Part shown: one piece after another, positions 46,080 through 58,600 of the stretch | How positions within the stretch are numbered: position 1 is the first letter of the stretch | How the letters are laid out: the number at the start of each line of letters is the position of its first letter | Source: Bilabrum cf. latius | Lineage: Eukaryota; Bigyra: Bicosoecida; Bigyra; Bicosoecida | Assembly: GCA_965178125.1 (NCBI GenBank) | Contig: OZ237745.1 | Coordinates: 930,001 to 994,000, forward strand | DNA: 64,000 nt | Direction: 5' to 3' | Translations under genes and position numbers: made by a program | Notes under the pieces: model-generated | What the model was told of the DNA's origin: nothing | Databases searched by the model: none | The model's input: only the letters and a program-made list of their open reading frames with translations

Positions 46080-48174
46080 ATGGAATGTAAGAAGCCATGA
46101 CGTGCGCCACGGAGGATTATGCGTCGGTAGATTCTGCCACAAAACTCCCGGTTCAAGTCAGCTACCGCACTTCTTCGCAGTTGTGCAGCATCCGTACGAG
46201 AACACGTCGCACTGGCGGGAAATCGTCAAGCAAGATGAAGTTGGAAGCCTAGGTGAAGGCCGAAAGACCTTTTGCGGGGCGACTCTTGAAGACCATCGTT
46301 TGCAGATGGTCCTCGTTTTGCTCATTATTATCGATTTGATGTGCGTGTTTGGCGAGCTTTTGTTGCACTACACATCTGAAGATGAGTCTGATGACCATGG
46401 TGACTCTGGTGGCAACTCGACTGCCGGTGATACACACACAGGTGACGGTCACGCCCGCGCGCGAGTACTGAGCTCAAGCAGCGAACACTCATCGCTCACG
46501 CACGATGTTGAGCACGTGTTGCACATCATATCGCTAACGATCCTGTCTATTTTCGGCGTGCAATAGTTGGGGCTTCTTCTCAATTACGGGTGGGAGTTCT
46601 TCCGGCACCCTTTCTTCGTGCTGGACCTCGTGGTGGTCGCGACCGCGATAATCCTGGAGTCGCTTGGTGACCCGGAGGGCGGCCTGCTGGTCGTGATCAT
46701 GCTCTGGAGAGTTATTCGAATCATCCATGGATTTGCTCTCACCATAGAGTCCGATGCAGAGCGGACGGAGAAGTACGAAGAGTCACTGCGAGAGTCTCTG
46801 AACTCGCTCGCGGCTGCTCGCCTGCGGGGCGAAGCACTTGCCGCGACCTCCAGGGTGCTCCTCTACCGGCTCGCGTGCCTGCGGTCGGGCCTCAAGCCGC
46901 CTGCCATCATGCTACATGACATTACCACAGATGCGGTGCGCAAGGTGCTCAGGTAGCTCGACCTGGAGGCGCTGGCATCTGGCGATGGTTTGGAAGGAGA
47001 AGGGGAGGACGGCAGCGAGTCACCGGGGATCAAGGAGATCAAGCCACGTGGATCTGGGGCCGCGGGCGCACCAAAAGGAAGTGCTGCAAGGACCGATGCG
47101 GAGGATGCAGCAAAACAAGCCGCTGATGGCGCCTCGGCTCCCAGGCTGGATCGTGCTGGGAGCCCTGGTGCTGGCTCTGGGCAACCAGCGCCGGCAGCAG
47201 CCACGGAAGGCGAGAGCGACCGCGAGACGGCTCACGGCGACGCCTCAGAGGACGGATCGCAGAGCGTTTTCGCGCGTTCTCGAATCTCAAGCGTCGACGA
47301 GCACTTGCAGCGGTCGCTGGCCCCAGAGGCTCTAGCTCGCCTCAAGGAGGCCCTGAAAGCCAACCGCAAGCGGCTGGCTGCCGTGGAGAAGATGCTCATG
47401 GACAAGATGACAGACACGGTGCAGGCCTCGGGAGTGGACGACCCGGATGCCAAGCACCTAGGCGAGCACGTCGAGGTTCCAGTTTTCTTCCAGGCAAGGA
47501 AGGCCTTCTTGTACGAGGTGGCGGGCATGCTGCAGAACTGGCTGCTTCAGGACGCCGACACGCACTGGATCCGCCTCAACAAGGCCATCCATGAGCTGCA
47601 GGGCGTTGACGCGGAGCAAGTGAAGCAGGCCATGGAGACTAGCCCCCATGCCGACTGCATCGAAGAGTTGGTGCGGCAGCGCGTGAAGAGCACGGCTGAT
47701 AGCGAGGACTTCGATCTGGAGATGGGCGGTGGACAGGCGGGCGGGCAGCCTGATGGCACTGCCCCTGGGCCCGCGAGGCGGCAGTGGAGTGGGACATCAG
47801 GCATTGTTGCGAGCAGCAGGGTGAGAAAGGTCTCCCTGGGGCCTGAGCTGCTGATGGACGACGGCGACGATGCAATGCAAGCACCCATCGTGGCTCAGGT
47901 CAGCGAGCGCGGTCCGTAGCCGGTGACGTCGCCTACCTGGAGCAGAGGAGGTCTCGCAGCGTCCACTGACCCGAGGCACGTGCACGTGCGCGTGGCTTCG
48001 TGCTCCCAGTTCATCGGGGAAGAGGCGGCAGAGGGCATCGGTGCGAGCTCGCAGTCCGTGCCGGTTACACAGAGCATGGTGGAGGGGCTCATGGAGAGCT
48101 ACCACCAGAGGCTGGAAGGGTGCACGCTGTCGCGCTCGCCGCGTGATTCTGGCTCGAAAAAGTAGAACGAATGA
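46080..48174 (+). CDS. Hv1-like voltage-sensor (proton channel) protein with long cytoplasmic tail
   Basis: Exon 1 is only 7 nt (46080-46086, ATGGAAT), then a 94-bp intron GTAAGA...TTCGCAG, exon 2 46181-48174; 666 aa, TGA stop. S1 is RLQMVLVLLIIIDLMCVFGE with the selectivity-type Asp (residue 54). S3 is FFVLDLVVVATAIILE and S4 MLWRVIRIIHG. This is the four-helix architecture of Hv1 channels, which extrude protons on depolarisation. Differences: the first S4 Arg is Met (residue 176), the S2 Glu aligns with Gln and the S2 Lys with Leu. TAG at 46564 lies inside S2, so the channel can only be made by reading it. Three more TAGs follow (46954, 47917, 48163). The C-terminal 480 residues are Ala/Glu-rich with a helical block (HLQRSLAPEALARLKEAL). 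Confidence 0.8.
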
Positions 48175-48267
48175 CTTGCATTTGTTGATGGTGCACTCGA
48201 GCAGGACCTTCAGCACGAATGACACGATCCAACCTCCGATCCGAGACACATCCCCTCCTCCCCAACG

Positions 48268-50300
48268 TCAGGCCCAGGTGTCTGCTTCCTCCAGCCCCCA
48301 GGCCAGAGCATCGTCCCCGTCGCACGCGAGGTCCTCCTCCCTCGCGATCTCCGACTCCCCGCACGCCCTGGCAGCCGTAGCACCCAGGTACTTTACCATG
48401 TACGGGCCTTCCAGGTGGTACCCCAGCTTCCGGTAGTAGTGCCTCGTGCCCACCCCCGAAATAACGGCCAGCTTGTCGCTCCCGTGCTCCTCGAGCGCAA
48501 TTCGCTCCGCTTCCTCCATCAGCAACGCGCCGTAGCCCTGGTGCTGGAACTTGGTGGGGTCCCGCGCGTGCACCGGCACCGCGCTGCCGTACACGTGCAG
48601 CTCCCGCACGATGGAGCACCTCACTGACAGGCCGGGATCCAACGACGCGTCCTCGCTCTCGCCCGCTCCAGAAGCAGAGGACGTGGCTGATGCCCCGGGC
48701 GTCAAAGGGGCGGTCGAGGGCCGGCCTTGGGCCGCACCTCTTCGCGCGAGCCTTCGTCGCGCCAAGTGCTCCGGCAGCTTGGGCGGCCTGCTCGCGTCAT
48801 CGCCTGTAGGTTTACCCGCCTTGGTCAGCTCTGGCCTGAACGCAGCCGCGCCGTTCTTCCTGAGCCGGACCATGCCCACCAAGATATCCTGCTGCGGGTC
48901 TTCATAGGCGATGAATGTCTCCCAGCCCCCGTTGGCGGCGTAGTCTCTGCGCACGAGCTCCACCTGATCTGGCCGGATCCTCTGGTGAATGTCCTTCATC
49001 CCCACCTCCCTGTTCCGCACGTCCCTGCAGGGCATGCCCAGGTCCCTCATGCGCGCGTGCGCCAGCTCCCTGAGGTTGCCCTTCTCAACGCCGCTCGTGA
49101 CCAGCGGCATGGGGATGTCACGCTGCACCCTGTACACGCGCACCCACGGCGGGATGAGCGCCAGGACACGCGCCACGAGGTCCACGAGCACCTCGGGCGG
49201 GTAGTTCCTGTACGCGCCCGTCTTCCAGAGCTCGTATAGCCCGGTGCCACGGATGACCAGCGTTGGGTAGATCTTGAGTCCGTCGGGCCTGAAGGCAGGG
49301 TTCTCGAACAGCTCCTGGAAGCCCTCGATGTCCCTTTCGAAGCCCATGTTCGGGAGGTCGGGCATCATGTGAGTCACCACCTTGTACCCGCACTCCTTGG
49401 CCAGCTCGAACGAGTGACAGACGGCAGCCACGGTGTGCCCTCGGTTGGTGTCCCTGGCCACGTCCTCGTACACGGACTGCACGCCGATCTCGATCCTGGT
49501 GCAGCCGTAGGACAGCATGTCGTTGAGGTGAGGCCGCAGGCAGTAGTCGGGCCGCGTCTCGATGGTGATCCCGATGCACTTGACCCTGGATTGCTCGCTG
49601 TAGTATACGGCCTCTTCTATGCTCGAGCTGGAGTGGCCCGAGAGGGCGTCGTGCAGGTTGCGGATGAACCAGTCCTTGTAGCCCTTGTCCAAGGACAGGA
49701 AGGTTCCTCCCATCACGATGAATTCTACCTTGTCTACCGTGTGTCCCAGCTGCTCCAGCTGCTCGACCCGGTCCCTTGTCTGCTCCCAAGGATCGTACCG
49801 GCTGCGGATGGCTCGCATGCTCGTGGGCTCGTACCCCGTGTACGCCTGTGTCGAATACTCGAAGTCGCTATCCGGGCCCCCAGGGCAGTACACGCAAACG
49901 TTCCCGGTAAACTGAATGTGGGGGCAGCGGTGCGGCTTGCACATGACTGCCACCACAGAGATTCCGCTTGCAGCACGCACCGGCTTGAGCATCAGGAACG
50001 GCTTCAGTTTGTCCTTGTAAGCGTCAGGTATTGCTGTCAAAATATCCACAACCTTTGGGGTTCCATTGAACCCGTGGCGCTGCGAGACCTGCGTCTTCAG
50101 CTTCGAAAGGTTCAGAGGTGACCTTTTCTCGTATGCGTTTATAATCGCCTTAACGATGTCTGCGACAGTCGCTAGGTACGCCGCCCGCTACGAAAACTCT
50201 GCGAAGAATTGGATGCGGTGGTTAGGTATACATGCTAGCGCTGCCGCAATACCCGGCGATTCGCAGGACCTAATCATAATTCTAGGTGCGCCTCACTCAT
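48268..50300 (-). CDS. ELP3: Elongator complex catalytic subunit ELP3
   Basis: Exon 1 is 4 nt (50300-50297, ATGA), then a 98-bp intron GTGAGG...TTCGCAG and exon 2 50198-48268; 644 aa, TGA stop. The product starts MKFS, a TAG (50190-50188), [15 protein letters not shown], and aligns throughout with ELP3. The radical-SAM cluster [19 protein letters not shown] supplies the three Cys; [20 protein letters not shown] and [15 protein letters not shown] follow, then the acetyltransferase domain ending [28 protein letters not shown] and [14 protein letters not shown]. It modifies wobble uridines of tRNA (cm5U pathway). An Ala/Ser-rich insert of about 60 residues separates the two domains, and the C-terminus has an acidic extension of about 40 residues. 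Confidence 0.97.
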
Positions 50301-50615
50301 GCCAGTCTTGAGCCCAATCATGTTCCCAGCCGGAGGTAGGCCGACCTCTCCACCTACCCCTTGCATTGAATCAGATTTGCCGCCACCAGGCATGACAAGC
50401 GGGGCTTCTGTTTCTGGTAAATAAGCAAGAAATGGGAACTGGGCTCGCTGCTTGTTTGTTCCGTAGCTTGAATGCGCGGCGCCGGGAAGACAAGCACGCA
50501 CGTTTCTTGGCCGACTGCACGACTGTTTACCGAATGGCAGTATTTCAAAAGTCCTCAGGTTGATATTTGACTAGTCAAAAGTACTTTCGTCTGAGTATTG
50601 ATACCAGTATTTGCT
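50301..50615. promoter_or_regulatory. Divergent promoter interval, ELP3 and membrane RING gene
   Basis: 315 bp between start codons. No motif stands out by eye. Confidence 0.35.
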
Positions 50616-52481
50616 ATGTGGGGGTCCAACGCGCTCCCAGGCAATTTCGGCTTTCATGCTGCTGTTGCCGTTATGACGCTGCTGATGGCTGACAGATGTC
50701 GTGCCATTGAGTGTGACAAAAGTTTATGGTGCCGTCCGGGTGCTTGTGACGCGAGAGGCTGCACTGAGTGCCCCAATAGCGATTATGTGCTTTCCAGACA
50801 GCATTCCGCCCCTTTCACGGCCAGGTGCGTGCTATGCCGGCGGTCAGCTGGATTTCACTGGTACAATAATCGATGCTACCTGCCTTGTCTGCTATAGTAT
50901 CCGCTGTTCAGCTAGGGACAGTGCTTTGGCTGCGGGGCGGGGCAGTATGCCCTCTCCAACGAGCAGTGTGGGAGATGCCACCCAACCTGCAGCCTTTGCT
51001 GGGGGCCTGGCTCGGACCAGTGCCTCGCATGCGCCCGGGATTCAAGCGGACATGAAATAAACTGCGGCTTCTCGTACCCATCTCAAAGCCCGTATCCCGC
51101 TCCGAGCGTCTCGCCGACGCCGCTTCCCGCGGACACGTCGTCGAGCACTGGACCGGAAACCGCCGGGCCCGGGGACTACCCTGCGGTCACAGACCCGCAG
51201 GCTACTCCCTCCATGGAGCTTTCTCCTAGTCCATCAGCCTCGCCTGTTGGTCGCGGCACTGGTGCAGGGACAGATGCAGGCAGCATGGTGGTGGGCGGTG
51301 GTGGAAGGCAGGACGGGAGCGGCGACGCGGAGCAGGGAGAGGGGCAGGGGCGGGCGGGTGGCAGCGACGACGGTCCCATCGCAGTGGATGCAACGGAAAT
51401 CGAAGGAAGTGGTGCAGAAACCGACGGGGACGGTGCATCTCCGGAGATCAGTAGCCGCTTCATCACGGTGATGCTGGCAGCGTTCGGCGTTCCGGTCGGC
51501 ATCGCGGCTTTGATCGTCGGGGGCAGGTGGACCATGAGACAATGCAAGGAAAACCAGGTCAGACCTGGGGTTGGTCCGCGGGATGCGGGCGACGGGGCGG
51601 GGTACGGCAACGGAGGCAGAGGCAGGCAGGTGGTAGAGCTACCTGCTTCGCTGGCAGCCAGAGGCGGGGGGTTCCTTGATTTGGGCCAGCAGGCGCAAGT
51701 GGACGTCGAGTTGGCCAGAGCAGGAGCAACCGCAGGCATGGGGTACAATCGTGTGGATCCTGCTGTGCTTGCCGCCATGTTCGATGGGGCCCTGGACGCG
51801 CGCGCGGAGGGCCGCGGTCAAGACCCGGAACGCATGGTAGGTGTGAACGTGATCGGGGATAACGGTCAGCCGAACGCGATGATTTTGCTGCCGGCAGGCG
51901 CGGCCGACCGGGGCATTTTGGCTGCGATGGGCATTGCAGCTGTCCCTGGCGGTGTCAGAATGCCTGCAGACATGCTCGCCACGGTGGCACAGGCCTCGCA
52001 GAGGGGCAGAGCCATCGCCGTCGGTTGGGCGGACGAGGGTGGTGGTGGTGGCGGTGGTGGTGCGCGGCGCGGTAGGCGGGCGAGACCGGGCCGTCCGTTT
52101 GAAGTGGTGGATACCAGTACAGGCGATTCAGGGGGAAGAGGCGACCCAGCGCAAGCAAGGGAGGCTCTCGTTGTTGGCGACGCATCAGGAGCGACCGCGG
52201 CACAGGCAGCTGCATCGGCTGCCACAGCCACCGCTGCTTCTAGCAGCAGCACAGGTGGTGGTGCCACGCATAGCGACGGCCGCCCGTGCTCGGCGCCATC
52301 ATCCTGCGTCATCTGCTCGTCAGCTCCCGCCACTGTGGTGCTCGTGCCCTGCGGTCACCGGTGCATGTGCCGAGAGTGCGTGGACGCATTTCGATAGCAC
52401 GAAGCGAGCGAGGGCAGGCACGCTAAATGCCCGCTGTGCAGGACTGAAGTCGAGGGCGCGACGGCCTCTGGACCGTCGTGA
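50616..52481 (+). CDS. Type I membrane RING protein with furin-like Cys-rich ectodomain
   Basis: 621 aa, TGA stop. Residues 1-30 are a signal peptide (HAAVAVMTLLMADRCRA). A Cys-rich ectodomain follows to about residue 150, with furin/EGF-receptor-type repeats (GQCFGCGAGQYALSNEQCG, then CHPTCSLCWGPGSDQCLAC), and a Pro/Ser stalk. One span is near residues 285-305 (ITVMLAAFGVPVGIAALIVG). The cytosolic part is Gly/Ala-rich and ends in a C3HC4 RING: CVICSSAP, PCGHRCMCRECV, then KCPLCRTEV. TAGs at 50895 and 50913 precede the second Cys-rich repeat, and TAG at 52395 (codon 594) sits between the sixth and the last two RING cysteines, so the finger is complete only if it is read. Probably a membrane E3 ligase; the ligand is unknown. 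Confidence 0.75.
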
Positions 52482-52613
52482 CCTCGAGTGCTTGTTCCTT
52501 GAACGTTAGATGTTAATTGTAACTGCACGGGCTGCACGTGGCATGAGCGCTCGACGCGCCCCGCTCAACCCAGATTGTGTTGCATAGCGCAATCGCAATA
52601 TGGTCAGTTCAGT

Positions 52614-55565
52614 TCACTGGTCCATCGCAGCAAACGTACCAGCCACCGCTGCTGCAGCCAAGACTGATGCAGCTTCCATCAGCATCAGTTTTGTCCAATC
52701 AACAGCCCATGTCGCAGGTGCCTACGACAAAATTCCGTGACTGCACCGCGCGTCCATTGCCAGCACTGCAGGAACGATGAAAGGCACGTAGAACAGGCTG
52801 TCGAACATGCGAGAAAGCACGTGGAACACCCCGGTGCCACCAATCAGCCGCGGCCAGAACAGATTCACGACGCCCATGATGCCTGCAAACACGCCTAGTA
52901 TTTCCACCCATCGAGCCCCGCCCCCCGAGCCGTCGTGGATCACGCTCCCGTCAGAGCCTGTGCTGGTCACCTCGGCCTCCACAGAGTTCCTCGATGGACC
53001 CTTGTCCTTCCTTCGCACGGCAAACACTACTAGGGCCAGCATCCCGGCAGACGCGCATGGCACGTACCACACGCTCGAAGCAGTCATGAGCCACGGATAG
53101 ATGTCTCCGGTGGACGTAGCTGTGCCGGCCACCAGCTCGAGCAGCAGCACCACACCGCACGCGATCCCGATGCAAACTTTGCGGAAGAGGAGCTGGCTCA
53201 CGTCGTGCGCGCCCCGGCGCACCAGACCTGCGCCCGCACCAACACCGGGACGCACTGCGCTGCTGTTTGGTCGAGCAACATTGCGTTCGCCTCCTTCCAC
53301 AACCGAGCAGTCCACCTCTGCCCACATGAGCATGTAGCACGCTCCAGCGAGTGCCATACACAGATGCTGGAGGCGCGGGATCGCAAATATGAAGCCAGCA
53401 GATAGGCCCAGCTGGGCCGAGAGGTACAGTGCATACCACCTGACCACAGGTCGACGGAGCAGCAGCCTCGACAGACCTAGATCCTGCCAGGCGGACTCGG
53501 AAGAGGCTTGGCTAGCGGTCTTGCTTGCCAATACCGGCTACAGCACCATGCATGTGCCAAGCAGTAGGCACGTTGCACCCCATCCAACGAATGCAACCCG
53601 GACAAGGTGGTTCTCGCGTTCTTCCATGGGTTGCCCAAGGTCTAGGTCTGCTGGGGCTCCAGCACGATGCCTCCTATCACTTGTCCAGTCGCCTTCGTTC
53701 GCACTGCTAGCAGGCTCGGGTTGACTAGACTGGAATCGATGAATTTCGCAGCTCGCCAGCTGGAGCGCAAGTCGCACCCAATACAACTCCGCCACAGAGC
53801 GGTCTCCAATCAATTTACCATGCACGGTTACTAGCCGCGGGAGATGAGTTGCCACGTTGCACTGGTCACTGGCCTGCAAGTCGAAGCTGCCAACCGCAGA
53901 GCTCACGACGGAAGTACCTGCCCGCAAGTGTCCGCTCCAGTCACCTAATGTCACGTTGCTGCTGTCTTTAGCCACGACCCAGTGCCTGGCTGCCATGGCC
54001 GGCCTCTCCTGCAGTGCCATCGCGGCAGAGGTGAGAGCCACAGCCCAGGCAGTCCCGTCGCTGGACCCAGCTCCGCTCCCGGTCCCGCAATCGGTGCCAT
54101 CTGGCTGTGTTGCACTCGCTGCAGCACATCTAGCGTCGATTTGACTACACCCCTACTACTTAAGGTCAGCTGCAACTTCGTCAAGGTACTCCGTTCCATG
54201 CACAGCAGCGGATGCTCCCAGCAGCAGAGAGGCCCGCAGGATCTGGTCGGCAATCACCTATGCGATGTGGTGGGCACGCAGCCCATACGCAGCCAGCAGG
54301 CGAGCTTCGCTTCTACTCAGCCAGCTTGACTTCACTACAGGTCCCGACCGGTGCTCGGACGATACAGCGCCTGCATATTTGGTGCTGGTAGCTTTGGGCT
54401 ATTCAACAGGCTCGGAGACGGCTTGGTGCCCGTTGGGCCCTAACCCCCTCGCTTGGTTCTGGTCGGCCTCTGGCGTCCTTCCACCCTCCTCCGACGCGCG
54501 TCCTGCCGATGCAGCCTTCGAAGCGCGGCTGGAACGAACTGCTCCAGCGGCCTCTACCTCTGCCAAGGTCGCATCGATCGCAGGACCGAGAGCCCCCCGC
54601 ACCGCAAGTGCCACCACACTTCTTGCCTGCTCAGCGCCATCCTTCACGGCCTGTCTCATCCTCGCCACTGGAGGGAACAAACCGCCCGGCAGACCGCTGA
54701 AGGGTGCGGCCGCTCGGAACTGCAAAGCGGTCGCAAGCTCGTTCTATTCCAACCGCGTCCCAAAGGACGCATCCAAGGCGCCTTGGAGGATGCGCTAGCT
54801 CACGTCCTCCCAGTGGGCCTTGCTGCCCGCAATTAATAAAGCCGGAGACGCATCCCGTGCTTCGCCGTGGTTTACGCAAGTGGTGCATAACTGCCGCACG
54901 GACTGGGGGTCCATGGGCGCCTGCTGCTCGAGCCACGACGGGACACCGGCTGCAAGTGATGTGTTCGACTGGGCCTCTACGTTGAGCGATGCCAGGCCGT
55001 ACTGCTCGTCTGCACGTGCATCATGCTTTGTGCGCCGGGATATCACGCGATCTTTTCGTTGCATGACTCTAAGTAGCACGTTATTCATCGCCTTTCGTGC
55101 AGCAGGCAACGCTACCACGAACGGATCCATGGGCAAGACGAAACTCAAGTGGTCCTTGCGCGGGTGCACAACTCCGGAATCAGCGAGGCGTACAATAGAC
55201 CCTAAGACTTCCTTATCAGTAGCTAAGATTTCGTCTTTACCCACGCGCCTTACCTGGGTAGAATGCAATGCAAGTAGTTTCAAATGAACAGCAGGCTCTG
55301 CACCACAAGAAAACCGCAGCAATTGGGACAGCATTCCCCGTACTTGTGCTGATATCGGATCCAATACAGTTTCATAAATAAATGATGGTGAAACTCTTTC
55401 CAGCATTGCCTATAGTTGGCTATCTTCCGTTCTCATGGCCAACATGGCATCTTTGCCATCAGAAGATGAGATCACTCCGGCAAGAATGGTCAGGCAGACA
55501 GCAGATATAGCAACTAGAAGCGAAATACAGTATAGACCTGTCCGTTTGATTCTCGCAGATGTCAT
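52614..55565 (-). CDS. Large ectodomain plus about seven membrane spans, orphan membrane protein
   Basis: 983 aa, TGA stop, with nine TAGs read as Gln (including two adjacent near 54164). The ATG at 55565 opens a signal anchor (LYCISLLVAISAVCLTILAGV), then TEDSQL, TAG, AMLERVSPSFIYETVL. Residues 45-650 look soluble and helical. The last third has about seven hydrophobic segments (VAFVGWGATCLLLGTCMVL; SAQLGLSAGFIFAIP; KVCIGIACGVVLLLELVAG; ILGVFAGIMGVVNLF; FYVPFIVPAVLAM). The layout resembles a receptor with a long extracellular domain, but I recognise no family and cannot call it a GPCR. It is divergent from the DHX16 gene, 96 bp apart, and convergent with the RING gene (132 bp). Confidence 0.6.
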
Positions 55566-55661
55566 TTAACTTCGAAAAAGTGGCACTAAATACTGCCCGG
55601 TGCGGTTCGATTCGGAGTAGCTAATGAGCTATCTCGCCACTTGCAACACAGTACTCCAAGT
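55566..55661. promoter_or_regulatory. 96-bp divergent promoter interval
   Basis: Separates start codons of the orphan membrane protein and the DHX16-like helicase. Very short for two promoters plus leaders. Confidence 0.35.
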
Positions 55662-58600
55662 ATGAACTCAAGCGATCCGTAGTATTCGTTGGTATTAGAT
55701 GATGCGTTGGACAAGCAGTGGGACAGGCAGGCTTCAGTCACAAACAGCTCTGGTGGACGGAGCTCACACAAGCATCACAAACGCCACAAATCGAAGAAGC
55801 GAAGCAGAAGGTCTCGTAGGGATATCGATGCGATAGAAGACGAGTCAGAGGATGACGATGGCGAGGAATATCCCAGCAATGGCCCTCCTGAGCCGCCGTC
55901 GGAGGCGCCTGTACGAGCAGCCGAACAGGGCGATACCGCTGAGGTCGAGGCTTTCGAGGCTCGCTTGATGCAAAAGGACCAAGACAAAACTAAAATGACA
56001 GGAGCAGGTCCACGTGGCGAAGGGGTAGTTTCGGAGCAGCTGGAAAGTCTGCCGCAAGACCAACGCCGGGACGCCATGGAAGTGCTCCGAAGGGAAAGCA
56101 GGCGCGCGTACAGAGCGAAAGAGGCCGAGCGAAAGCTAACAGAGTTGCGTGATACCGTCCAGTTTGACTAGGATCTTCTGAGTAAAGGCGAACAGTTCAC
56201 TGCTCGAGAGATGGCCAGGCTGGAGGCGAATCGTGTGAAGCTGCGGCTAGCCGAGCAGGCCATGGCTGGTCTAAGCGGCGCTGCTGAGGAGCAGGAGGAA
56301 ATTGAACGCTTTCGCATCGATGTAGGCCATCTAGATTCGGAGGCAGAGCAGCGAGCCGACGCGAAGGAGCGCCAGCTGCGCCTCGCCGCGAAAAAGTACG
56401 GGAGGTCCAGTGCATTTTCCAAGCAGGCTCAGATGCAGGAGCGCCCCTTGAACGACTACCAGGCATGGGAAGCCGAGCGACTCGAAGCGTCTGGAGTGCG
56501 CAAACCCGGTGCCGGGGCCCAGCAGGGGGCCTCCTCCGGCGCGGGGGCCCCAACGTCATCATCGTCATCCGGCGCAGCTGCCGGCTTGGACGAGCTGGAC
56601 GACTTGGATCCGATGGAGGGCGAGGCAGCCAGCAGTGTGGATCGCGAGCTCGTGGATCTGCTGGGCGACAGCATTGACATGGTGTCTGCGGAGGTTGACA
56701 CCGAGCTGAAGCAGTTCGAGGATGCGCTCAGGCACAAGAGGAGGCGAGCAGGGGCAGGGGCAGGAGACGGGGATGGGGACGAATCCGGTGAGAAACCAGC
56801 CAAGAGGGCGAGAAGTGACGGGGCAGGGGCTGGAGACGAGGACGAAGACGAAGATGCCGTTGTGGAGCGCATTTTGCAGCAGACCGTGTCAAAGCTGAAG
56901 AGAGACAGGGATAGCGAGCGAGGTCACGGCGAGCACGGGGCAGGGGCGGGCAGTCGCTTTGCCAGGCTCAGCAAGTTCGACCAGATACAGCTGGACAGAA
57001 AGAAGCTGCCCATTTATGCAGAGAGGGAAAACTTGCTTCAGCTGATTGCTGAGAATCAGGTCATTGTGATGGTAGGTGAGACGGGCAGTGGCAAGACAAC
57101 CCAGCTCCCGCAGTATCTGCACGAGGCAGGGTATACAAAGTTCGGCAAGATCGGGTGCACGCAGCCAAGGCGGGTGGCAGCCATGTCTGTGGCTACCAGG
57201 GTGGCCGAAGAAGTGGGATCCCCTCTCGGCGACACCGTCGGTTATTCGATCCGATTCGAGGACTGCACGACCGAGAGGACAATGGTCAAGTACATGACCG
57301 ATGGCATGCTGCTCAGGGAGTTCCTAGCAGAGCCCGACCTGAAATCGTACTCTGTGATGATTGTGGACGAGGCGCACGAACGGACGCTGCACACCGACGT
57401 GCTGCTGGGTCTTCTCAAGGATGTGGCAAGGTTTCGGGACGACATCCGGCTGGTGATCTGCTCCGCTACTATCAACGACAAGGCATTCTCGGACTATTTT
57501 GACGGAGCTCCTATCATTCGAGTGAAGGGACGCATGCATAAGGTGGACGAGTACTTTACGAAGGCACCGGAGGCTGACTACCTCGCTGCTGCGGTGGTGA
57601 TGGTGCTACAGATCCACATCAAGCAGCCGCTCCCGGGCGACATCCTCGTATTCCTCAGCGGCCAGGACGAGATCGAGGCGTGCATCGAGATGATCAACGA
57701 GAAAAAACGGGCGCTAGGCACCAAGATCAAGGAGCTCATCGCCCTGCCTATCTATGCATCTTTGCCTCAGGAGCAGCAGGCCAAGATCTTCGAGAAGACG
57801 CCTGAAGGCGCGCGCAAGGTAGTCTTCGCCACGAACATCGCAGAGACGTCTCTAACCATCGACGGGATCGTTCATGTGGTAGACACGGGATTCTGCAAGC
57901 AAAACATGTTCGACCCGCGCACCGGCATGGAGTCGCTATAGGTCGTGCCTGTCTCCAAGGCCTCAGCAGACTAGAGGAAGGGACGTGCGGGGCGCACCCA
58001 GGCCGGCAAGTGCTATCGTTTGTACACCAAGTGGAGCGCGCAGAACGAGCTGCCCGACGAGACCGTGCCCGAGATCCAGCGCACCAACATTGCCAATGTG
58101 GTTCTGATGCTCAAGAGCCTCGGCATCGACGATCTTCTCCACTTCGATTTCATGAATCCGCCGCCAGTGGAGAGCCTCAAGCGAGCCCTGGAGGAGCTGT
58201 TCGCCCTTGGTGCCTTCAATGACAAGGGCCAGCTCACCAAGCTCGGGCGAAGGATGGCCGAGTTTCCCACGGACCCCATGCTCTCGAAGATGATCCTTGC
58301 CTCCGAGGAGCTCAAGTGCACGGCCGAGGTGCTAGTGGTAGCAGCCATGCTCGACGTCAGCGGGCAGGTATTCTTTACCCCCAAAGAAAAGAGGGTGCAG
58401 GCCGAAGCGGCCCGAAAGGCGTTCACGCGCGGGGCCACGGGCGACCACCTGTCCCTGGCTCGTGTCTTTGACCAGTGGGTAGAGTCCGGCGCCACTCGGC
58501 AGTGGTGCAGCGAGAACTTCGTGCAGTTCCGGAGCATGAGGAGGGCAAGGGACATCCGAGACCAGCTGGAGGGGCTGTGTGATCGTGTTGAGATTCCGGT

